Shown: positions 1 to 4,475 of the stretch, piece by piece
How positions within the stretch are numbered: the first letter of the stretch is position 1
Layout of the letters: every line of letters starts with the position of its first letter
NCBI GenBank assembly: GCA_021791345.1
Contig: JAJYWT010000019.1
Coordinates: 1 to 5,390, forward strand
Source: a bacterium
GTDB taxonomy: Bacteria; Chloroflexota; Dormibacteria; UBA8260; Bog-877
DNA length: 5,390 nucleotides
Direction of reading: 5' to 3'
Notes under the pieces: model-generated
Database searches by the model: none
What the model saw: only the letters and a program-made list of their open reading frames with translations
Told to the model about the DNA's origin: nothing
Program-made: the position numbers and the translations under genes

Positions 1-2
1 GC

Positions 3-224
3 GAGATGGCTCGTCGCGACCTGCCCAGCCTACCTCTGTACCCAGAGGACCGCAGCACCCTTGCTCCCAGCGCTGAGCGCATCATCCAGGTCTTCACCGG
101 CGTAGCCCGGCACCGCCTCACCGACGCCGCCGGGAACCTGGTTCAGACCTTCCCGCCAGAGCTCACCATCCTCCAGCAACAGCTCCTCGAGCTCCTCGCC
201 GTCCCCTCAGCCTGCTACGCCTGA
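3..224 (+). CDS. IS1634-type transposase, C-terminal end (5' part outside window)
   Basis: These are the last 73 residues of a DDE transposase, which would cut and paste its insertion sequence. The reading frame is open to the left edge, so the internal ATG at position 6 is not the true start. The piece contains DLPSLPLYPEDR followed by a helical stretch (SAERIIQVF), a short beta-like segment (HRLTDAAGNLVQTF) and the ending ELTILQQQLLELLAVPS. This order of 'LPLYPEDR', then 'F..V..H.L', then 'F..ELT.LQ..LLELL.VP', closing near a Tyr-Ala, is what I recall of IS1634-family (IS4 superfamily) transposases. The catalytic DDE residues lie upstream and are not visible, so I cannot tell whether the element is active. 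It runs toward the unknown gene at 426-854, and the right end of the IS must fall between them. The family assignment rests on recognition, not on a search. Confidence 0.78.
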   Translation, partial: EMARRDLPSLPLYPEDRSTLAPSAERIIQVFTGVARHRLTDAAGNLVQTFPPELTILQQQLLELLAVPSACYA

Positions 225-255
225 ACCCTAAGATGGGGGAGCTGAAACCCCTCCC

Positions 256-273
256 TGATGTGCGGAAAGCGGG
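256..273. repeat. Possible right terminal repeat of the insertion sequence
   Basis: The block TGATGTGCGGAAAGCGGG lies 31 bp after the transposase stop codon, where the right inverted repeat of an IS would be expected. The left end is outside the window, so the inverted partner cannot be seen and the boundary is a guess. The target-site duplication cannot be checked either. Confidence 0.25.
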
Positions 274-366
274 ACCTGACACGCTCTTGTCGCGCCTTTT
301 CCCCAACGCTCAGCACCCTGGCCTTTGACCGGCGCACCTTGGGGTGGTTTGAAGCCTCCCCCTGCA

Positions 367-389
367 GGGCGACTCCGGGGGGTCTGCCC
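367..389. other. GC-rich hairpin downstream of the unknown gene
   Basis: GGGCGAC (367-373) pairs with GTC-T-GCCC (382-389), giving a 7-bp stem with one bulged T and an 8-nt loop. It starts 36 nt beyond the stop codon of the minus-strand gene at 426-854. It could help end that transcript or protect its 3' end. No T-run follows on either strand, so it is not a standard intrinsic terminator. Apart from this hairpin and the possible IS end, I see nothing in 225-425. Confidence 0.3.
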
Positions 390-425
390 CCATCACCAGT
401 GCAGCATCGCTTCCGGTGGCCTCAC

Positions 426-854
426 CTACTCATGGGGTCCTCCTTCCACGTTCGTGGCACACTCCAGAGCCCTGGATATGACCTGCCCGATCCCCTCCGG
501 CGCATCCAGCTCAGCCCGGGACAACACCGCCCAGGCATCGGATGCGATCGGGCGCTTAGGGTCCGCTACCGCGACCGCCAGTCCGCCCGGGACCGTGGTG
601 AAGCCGATGAACACGAGCCGGTAGTCCACCTTCAGGAAGCGCGCGAAGGTGCGCAGGAGCGGGTAGGCTCCTCCGGGGTGGCCGAGACTCCAGCGATAGA
701 GCTGCCCGGCGCGTTCCACGTAGATCCAGGACTCCCCCTCCGCTGCGGCGACGGCCACCGCCGCCGCCACCTCCTCCAGGGAGGCGTACTGGAAGACGCT
801 CCTTATCAATCGGCGCCGGACCGGGTCGGCGGCGGCATCGATGGGCTCTGCCAT
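426..854 (-). CDS. Unknown 142-residue protein
   Basis: I do not recognise this protein. It is a 142-residue, probably cytosolic protein with no signal peptide and no clear membrane segment. Residues 10-40 look helical, with a charged start (PVRRRLIRSVFQYAS) and then a very Ala-rich stretch. Residues 42-56 (SWIYVERAGQLYRWS) and 76-97 (VDYRLVFIGFTTVPGGLAVAVA) look like beta strands. The C-terminal third is helical and acidic (AELDAPEGIGQVISRALE). No catalytic or metal-binding motif is evident. The start at 854 is well supported by AGGAGGA six bases upstream. The gene reads toward the IS on its left. It diverges from the ADP-ribosylglycohydrolase gene, and the two share about 255 bp of upstream sequence, so coordinated control is possible. 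The overlapping plus-strand frames have Arg/Pro/Ser-rich compositions typical of shadow frames. The coding call is good; the function is unknown. Confidence 0.72.
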   Translation of the reverse strand: MAEPIDAAADPVRRRLIRSVFQYASLEEVAAAVAVAAAEGESWIYVERAGQLYRWSLGHPGGAYPLLRTFARFLKVDYRLVFIGFTTVPGGLAVAVADPKRPIASDAWAVLSRAELDAPEGIGQVISRALECATNVEGGPHE

Positions 855-860
855 GGCGGG

Positions 861-867
861 TCCTCCT
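861..867 (-). promoter_or_regulatory. Strong Shine-Dalgarno site of the unknown gene
   Basis: On the minus strand the sequence reads AGGAGGA, then six bases, then the ATG at 854. It is a near-perfect anti-SD match at good spacing. It fixes the start codon and is the main reason to accept this unknown frame as a real gene. Confidence 0.8.
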
Positions 868-879
868 CATCGCTCCTGG

Positions 880-947
880 CATTAGCACCGTGCCGGCGGC
901 CGGTTGCTGCACCGTCTTGGGGCCAGGTCCCTCGGGTGCTCCTAATG
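880..947. promoter_or_regulatory. Possible divergent promoter/operator (CATTAG...CTAATG)
   Basis: Two AT-rich spots stand out in GC-rich DNA. CATTAG (880-885) and CTAATG (942-947) are exact inverted copies. The match extends imperfectly to CATTAG-CACC against CATTAG-GAG-CACC. Read on the minus strand, the left copy gives TAATGC, a -10-like hexamer that would start transcription just ahead of the AGGAGGA site. The right copy gives TAATGA on the plus strand. Neither has a good -35 box at normal spacing; TTGGGG at 917-922 is 20 bp from the plus-strand hexamer. This may be a pair of divergent -10 elements, an operator, or chance. Confidence 0.22.
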
Positions 948-1002
948 AGTGGGACCAGGATACACGCTCCCCGGCGCCTCGGCCCCTGCCCGCGCCGGGA
1001 AG

Positions 1003-1028
1003 GCGCGCCGCTTGTCCAGTCGGCGCGC
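1003..1028. repeat. Perfect 8-bp inverted repeat (leader hairpin 1)
   Basis: GCGCGCCG (1003-1010) and CGGCGCGC (1021-1028) are exact reverse complements around a 10-nt loop (CTTGTCCAGT). The all-G/C stem would be very stable in RNA or as a DNA cruciform. No T-run follows, so it is not an intrinsic terminator. It lies 81 nt upstream of the glycohydrolase start. The structure is seen directly; its role is unknown. Confidence 0.5.
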
Positions 1029-1040
1029 GCCCGGGCGCAG

Positions 1041-1075
1041 TCTGGGCGGCGTGACGTAAGGTGAAGCCGCCCGGA
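1041..1075. repeat. 10-bp inverted repeat (leader hairpin 2)
   Basis: TCTGGGCGGC (1041-1050) pairs with GCCGCCCGGA (1066-1075). Nine pairs are Watson-Crick and one is G-U, around a 15-nt loop, GTGACGTAAGGTGAA. The loop is unusually A-rich for this DNA and contains AAGGTGA, which resembles a Shine-Dalgarno site. This is the strongest stem in the intergenic region, ending 34 nt before the ATG at 1110. It could be a regulatory RNA structure or a protein-binding site. Confidence 0.5.
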
Positions 1076-1077
1076 TT

Positions 1078-1093
1078 GGTTGCCACGGGCACC
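1078..1093 (+). other. Small hairpin next to the ribosome binding site (leader hairpin 3)
   Basis: GGT-T-GCC (1078-1084) pairs with GGCACC (1088-1093) with one bulged T and a 3-nt loop (ACG). It ends one base before the GGGGGG run (1095-1100) that is the best ribosome-binding candidate for the glycohydrolase. Together with the two upstream stems it makes a compact structured leader. Confidence 0.35.
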
Positions 1094-1109
1094 TGGGGGG
1101 ACCGGCATC

Positions 1110-2201
1110 ATGAGCCCGGAAACAGGAGACGCGCCAGGGCGGAGCACGATGCTCCCGCCCATCACCGCAGACCGCATCCTCGGCTGCCTGCTCGGTGGGG
1201 CCGTCGGCGATGCGTTGGGAGCCCCCGTTGAGTTCACGAGTCTCAGGGACATTCGGGCCGAGCACGGGGATCTGGGCGTCAGAGATTTCGTCGCCGGAGC
1301 CTGGCCGGCGGGGACCTTCACCGACGACACCCAGATGACACTCTTCACGGCAGAGGGTTTGATTCGAGCCGAGAACCGCCGCCGGACCACCGGACAGGCC
1401 GACCCGGCCCATGTCCTCTGGCACGCCTATCTCGGCTGGCTGGACACCCAGGGCGAGCGGGTCCCCTGGGATGAGACCGGGCCCCCCGGGTGGCTGGTGA
1501 AGGAAGCGGTGCTGCAGGCCAGGCGGGCTCCGGGCACGACCTGCCTGGCGGCGCTCTCCCGCAGGGCTCCTGGTTCCGTCGAGCGACCCCATAACAACAG
1601 CAAGGGCTGCGGCGGAGTGATGCGGGTGGCACCCATCGGCCTGGTCGGTGCCGACCCGTTCCAACCGGGCATCGCCGCTGCCGCGATCACCCACGGCCAT
1701 CCCTCGGGCTATCTGGCCGCTGGCTGCTTCGCCCGCCTGGTGGCCCGGGTCAGCCGGGGGCACGACTTGCGGGGGGCCGCTGTGGAGGCGATCGAGCTCG
1801 CCTCGGCCCGGCCAGGCGCCGACGAGACCGGAGCGGCGCTCTCCCACGCCATGGACCTCGCATCCCGGGCCGACACTCCAGGCCCGCGAGTCGTGGAGCG
1901 GCTCGGTGCGGGGTGGATCGCCGAGGAGGCGCTGGCGATCTCCGTCTACAGCGCGCTGGTCGCCCACGACTTCGCATCCGGCGTGCTGCTGGCGGTCAAC
2001 CACAGCGGCGACAGCGACAGCACCGGCGCGATCACCGGGAACCTGCTCGGGGCGGCCCTTGGATTCGAGGCGATACCCATCGGCTGGCGGCGCCGGTTGG
2101 GCGGCCACGAGGTGGTGGAAGGGGTGGCGGGAGACCTGGTCCAGCAGTTCGCCGAGCCCGCCACCACCCCCTTCGATCCCGACCGCTACCCGCCCTGGTA
2201 G
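1110..2201 (+). CDS. ADP-ribosylglycohydrolase (DraG/ARH family)
   Basis: This enzyme probably hydrolyses the N- or O-glycosidic bond of ADP-ribose on a modified protein, or of a related ADP-ribosyl compound, using two metal ions in the cytosol. The 363-residue protein shows the family signatures in order: GCLLGGAVGDALGAPVEF (25-42), GTFTDDTQMTL (69-79; T71, D72 and D73 are expected metal ligands), NNSKGCGGVMRVAP (162-175), HGHPSG (195-200) and NHSGDSDSTGAITGN (297-311; D301 and D303 as metal ligands). All key acidic residues are present, so it should be active, and the length is normal for bacterial members. I chose the ATG at 1110 because GGGGGGA lies 8 nt upstream. TTG at 1080 and ATG at 1149 (just before the conserved domain) are alternatives. 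No ADP-ribosyltransferase or nitrogenase regulator is visible nearby, so the substrate is unknown. The gene converges on the MBL gene with 22 bp between stop codons. Confidence 0.93.
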   Translation: MSPETGDAPGRSTMLPPITADRILGCLLGGAVGDALGAPVEFTSLRDIRAEHGDLGVRDFVAGAWPAGTFTDDTQMTLFTAEGLIRAENRRRTTGQADPAHVLWHAYLGWLDTQGERVPWDETGPPGWLVKEAVLQARRAPGTTCLAALSRRAPGSVERPHNNSKGCGGVMRVAPIGLVGADPFQPGIAAAAITHGHPSGYLAAGCFARLVARVSRGHDLRGAAVEAIELASARPGADETGAALSHAMDLASRADTPGPRVVERLGAGWIAEEALAISVYSALVAHDFASGVLLAVNHSGDSDSTGAITGNLLGAALGFEAIPIGWRRRLGGHEVVEGVAGDLVQQFAEPATTPFDPDRYPPW

Positions 2202-2223
2202 GGCCGAGAAGCCGCCGAGCGCC

Positions 2224-2949
2224 TCAGAAGCTGTAGCGGCGCTGCGGAGCGGCGCTCGACACCTCGCCTGCGAACGCTGCTGCCGCCTCCTCGGCGACCG
2301 CAGCCTCCCCGATGGTGGGCCAGCGATGGGTGACCAGGAGGCGCTCGGCACCGAGGCGCCGCGCCAGCAGTCCGGCCTGCCGACCACTCAGGTGCTGGGC
2401 CCGGCCCTCCTGCGCCGCGGTCCAGGTGGCCTCGCAGAGAAAGAGCTCGCAGCCCGCCCAGCTGGGATCCGGTTGCCAATCCGGCCCAGTGTCGGCGGAG
2501 TAAACCATGGTGCCCCCGCCCGCCGTGAGGTGCAGGGCCAGCGTCTCCGGCCCGTGGTCCGTCCTCGAAAAGGCCACTTCCACCGACCCCAGGGCCACTT
2601 CCCCGCGGTCGGCCACGGTCTGCCAGCGGAGCTCCTCCCACTCGGAGAAGTACATCCGCTCGCGGATCCCAGCCGGCGCCAGCACGGGAATCCGCAGCGG
2701 GGGCTCGGCGAAGTGGAGGGCCACCGCGAGCTGATCGAGGTCAGCGCGATGGTCGGGGTGCTCGTGGGAGATGATGACGGCGTCAAGGGCCGCCAGGGGA
2801 ACCTCGAGCTGCAACCGTGCCAGCACCCCCGCGCCCATGTCCAGGCATATGGTCATCCCCGCGACCCGCACCAAATAGCCGCTGCCGGCTCCCCCAGGGC
2901 CGGGGTACCCCCCATCGCAGCCCAGCACCGTGAGGCTGGCGGCGCTCAT
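2224..2949 (-). CDS. MBL-fold metallo-hydrolase (RNase Z/cyclic-nucleotide phosphodiesterase-like)
   Basis: This is a two-metal hydrolase of the metallo-beta-lactamase fold, 241 residues. The metal-binding set looks complete: SHEHPDH (61-67; H62, H64, D66, H67), H132 in RTDHGPET, D153 in YSADTGPD and H208 in LLVTHRWP. Other shared landmarks are the N-terminal LTVLGCDGGYPGPGGAGSGY, LFLCEATW (169-176) and QHLSGRQAGLLA (185-196). This layout matches small RNase Z-like proteins such as mycobacterial Rv1339, described as an atypical cAMP phosphodiesterase. The similarity is from memory and does not prove the substrate; another phosphodiester or lactone is possible. Its ATG overlaps the stop of the upstream histidine phosphatase gene (ATGA). 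I see no Shine-Dalgarno sequence before it (the upstream bases are GGCCGGCCCCAGCC), so translation probably depends on coupling. It is the last gene of the operon. Confidence 0.9.
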   Translation of the reverse strand: MSAASLTVLGCDGGYPGPGGAGSGYLVRVAGMTICLDMGAGVLARLQLEVPLAALDAVIISHEHPDHRADLDQLAVALHFAEPPLRIPVLAPAGIRERMYFSEWEELRWQTVADRGEVALGSVEVAFSRTDHGPETLALHLTAGGGTMVYSADTGPDWQPDPSWAGCELFLCEATWTAAQEGRAQHLSGRQAGLLARRLGAERLLVTHRWPTIGEAAVAEEAAAAFAGEVSSAAPQRRYSF

Positions 2950-3683
2950 GGCTGGGGCCGGCCACTGCGGAGGTGCTGGCGGTCATTGAAGGTGCGAAGG
3001 CGCCAGCCCTGGTCATCGGTCAGGACCAGATCCGACGTGGAGGCGTGGCCGGAGGACGCGAAGGCGAAGGGTCGGGAGCCCGTGGCCAGCGCCAGCGCGG
3101 CGGCTATCACGCCATCGTGGGTGAAGACGGTCACGGTCTGCTGCGGATGCCCGGCGCGGATCTGGTCCAGCGCCCGCCGCACCCGCGCATGCAACCGCTC
3201 GTTGGGCTCGGCTCCGGGAATGGCATCCCAGCGCTCGCGGCGCCAGACCTCGTCCCAGAGCGGGTCGCGCTCGCGGATCCGCTGGTGCACCAGCCCCGCC
3301 TCCCACTGACCGAGGTGCACCTCCCGCAGGGAGTCCAGCACCCTCACCTCGAGCCCGGTCAGCTCCGCCAGAGGTGTCGCAGTCTCCAGCGCCCTCCGCA
3401 GCGGGCTGCTGTAGATGGCACCGACGTGGCGCCTCACCAGACTCTCCGCCAGCAGCCGCGCCTGCTCCCTGCCCAGCCGTGACAACGGCGGGTCGTCCTG
3501 ACCTGCCAGCGTGCTGCGCACCGATCCCGGTCGGTAGTCAACCGGTTGAGCGTGCCGGACCAGAATGACTCTGGTCGCGCCCGGAGGCGGCCGGTAGCGG
3601 GTCGGCGGATAGGCGGGCTCATCGGCCAGGAGCACGCCAGGGTCAGAGGCTTCCAGCCCGGGGCGCGAATCCATGGAATTCAT
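2946..3683 (-). CDS. Histidine phosphatase family protein (phosphoglycerate mutase-like)
   Basis: This is a 245-residue member of the histidine phosphatase superfamily, which transfers phosphate through a phospho-histidine. The core begins near residue 37 with TRVILVRHAQP; H44 is the phosphorylated His and R43 its partner. Then come LSRLGREQARLLAESL (68-82), IYSSPLRRALETA (90-102; R96), LREVHLGQWE (119-128; E121, the likely general acid) and VTVFTHDGVIAAA (184-196; H189). All catalytic residues are present. Residues 1-36 form an unusual Pro-rich extension with no recognisable motif. The frame stays open well upstream, but that part overlaps the SDR gene in another frame. The ATG at 3683 forms an ATGA overlap with the SDR stop and has a weak GGA six bases ahead, so it is the best start; ATG at 3674 is an alternative. 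The substrate (sugar phosphate, phosphoglycerate or nucleotide) cannot be read from the sequence. Confidence 0.91.
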   Translation of the reverse strand: MNSMDSRPGLEASDPGVLLADEPAYPPTRYRPPPGATRVILVRHAQPVDYRPGSVRSTLAGQDDPPLSRLGREQARLLAESLVRRHVGAIYSSPLRRALETATPLAELTGLEVRVLDSLREVHLGQWEAGLVHQRIRERDPLWDEVWRRERWDAIPGAEPNERLHARVRRALDQIRAGHPQQTVTVFTHDGVIAAALALATGSRPFAFASSGHASTSDLVLTDDQGWRLRTFNDRQHLRSGRPQP

Positions 3684-4474
3684 CGCCCGTCCGAAAAGGG
3701 GTCGTAGCGACCATCGATGGCGGTCCACCCGCCGTCGACGATCAGCAGACTGCCGGTCACGTAGCTGGCAGCGTCCCCGGCCAGATACACCACGGCCCCG
3801 GCGATCTCCGAGGCGCTGGCCCACCGCCGCAGCGCGGTCTTCTCGGAGTAGGCGCCATACCACTGCGGGTCCGCCCGGATCTGGGCGGTGAGCGGAGTCT
3901 CCACCACCCCCGGAGCGATGGCATTGGCGCGGACTCCCGAGGTCCCGAGCTCCGCGGCCGCGGTCCGCAGCAACTGCACCAGGCCGGCCTTGGTGGCGGC
4001 GTATATCCCCTGGCCAGGCTCCACGGTCAAGGCTCGGATCGAGGAGATCCCGATGATGCTTCCCCGCCGGCCCTCCGCCATGACCCGCCCGAACGCCTGG
4101 ATCAGGTGGAACGACCCCCGCAGGTTGAGATCGACGACCCTGTCGAACTCAGAGTCCTGGTAGTCCAGGAGCGGTTTGCGGACGTTGATCCCGGCCGTGA
4201 ACACCAGGATCTCCGCACCCTGGTGTCTCTGGGCGAGGTCGAAGACCGCTTCGCGGCTGAGGACGTCGACCTGCTCCGAGCTCGCCTGACCACCCGCGAG
4301 CACGGCGGTCTGTTCGGCCGCTTCCTGGTCGAGGTCACAGCAGGCGACCCGGGCGCCGTGCGCCGCCAGCGCCAGGGCGGCCTCTCGCCCGATGCCGCTC
4401 CCCGCCCCCACCACCACCGCCGACCTGCCATCCAGGCGGAAGAGCCGCCCGTAGTCCGGAGGACCAGACGCCAT
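3680..4474 (-). CDS. SDR-family NAD(P)-dependent oxidoreductase
   Basis: This is a classical short-chain dehydrogenase, a cytosolic enzyme that oxidises an alcohol or reduces a ketone. Numbering from the upstream ATG at 4483, it has the Rossmann motif VGAGSGIG (25-32, V where T is usual), an acidic D50 after the second strand that favours NAD over NADP, TAGIN (96-100, in place of NNAG), N120, S148 in GISS, the YAATK catalytic pair (Y161, K165), NAIAPGVVETPL (187-198) and YVTGSLLIVDGGW (241-253). The catalytic tetrad is complete and the length is normal. The substrate is not evident; sugar-acid and polyol dehydrogenases of this type look similar. I start it at 4474 because AGGA lies 8 nt before that ATG, giving 264 residues. 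The ATG at 4483 directly abuts GGAAGG, too close to be served by it. The chosen start is one base after the ALDH stop codon. Confidence 0.94.
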   Translation of the reverse strand: MASGPPDYGRLFRLDGRSAVVVGAGSGIGREAALALAAHGARVACCDLDQEAAEQTAVLAGGQASSEQVDVLSREAVFDLAQRHQGAEILVFTAGINVRKPLLDYQDSEFDRVVDLNLRGSFHLIQAFGRVMAEGRRGSIIGISSIRALTVEPGQGIYAATKAGLVQLLRTAAAELGTSGVRANAIAPGVVETPLTAQIRADPQWYGAYSEKTALRRWASASEIAGAVVYLAGDAASYVTGSLLIVDGGWTAIDGRYDPFSDGR

Positions 4475-4475
4475 G

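Noticed and set aside
325..624. Plus-strand 99-residue frame near the IS end
   Set aside because: It is antisense to the well-supported unknown gene, shows no family resemblance and has no good ribosome binding site.
885..915. Direct repeat GCACCGT (885-891 and 909-915)
   Set aside because: Seven bases in two copies is within chance for this composition, and no further copies are seen.
258..1064. Plus-strand open frame across the unknown gene and intergenic region
   Set aside because: No ribosome binding site and a Pro/Arg/Ser-rich product. The minus-strand frame at 426-854 has balanced composition and a strong AGGAGGA site.
556..1092. Minus-strand 178-residue frame overlapping the unknown gene
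   Set aside because: Its Gly/Arg-rich product, including a long glycine run, is typical of a shifted shadow frame of the 426-854 gene.
2218..2243. Possible terminator stem AGCGCC/GGCGCT at the convergent junction
   Set aside because: Only six pairs with a 14-nt loop and no T-run on either strand, and it lies mostly inside the MBL coding sequence.
942..2387. Minus-strand open frame of 481 residues antisense to the glycohydrolase
   Set aside because: It has no recognisable domain and low-complexity Arg/Gly/Pro composition, and it covers a gene with intact family motifs. It is best explained by rare stop codons in GC-rich DNA.
1648..3309. Long plus-strand open frame of 553 residues
   Set aside because: It overlaps the 3' half of the glycohydrolase in another frame and runs antisense to the MBL and phosphatase genes. 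Its product is Arg/Pro/Ser-rich without domains, as expected of a shadow frame in GC-rich DNA.
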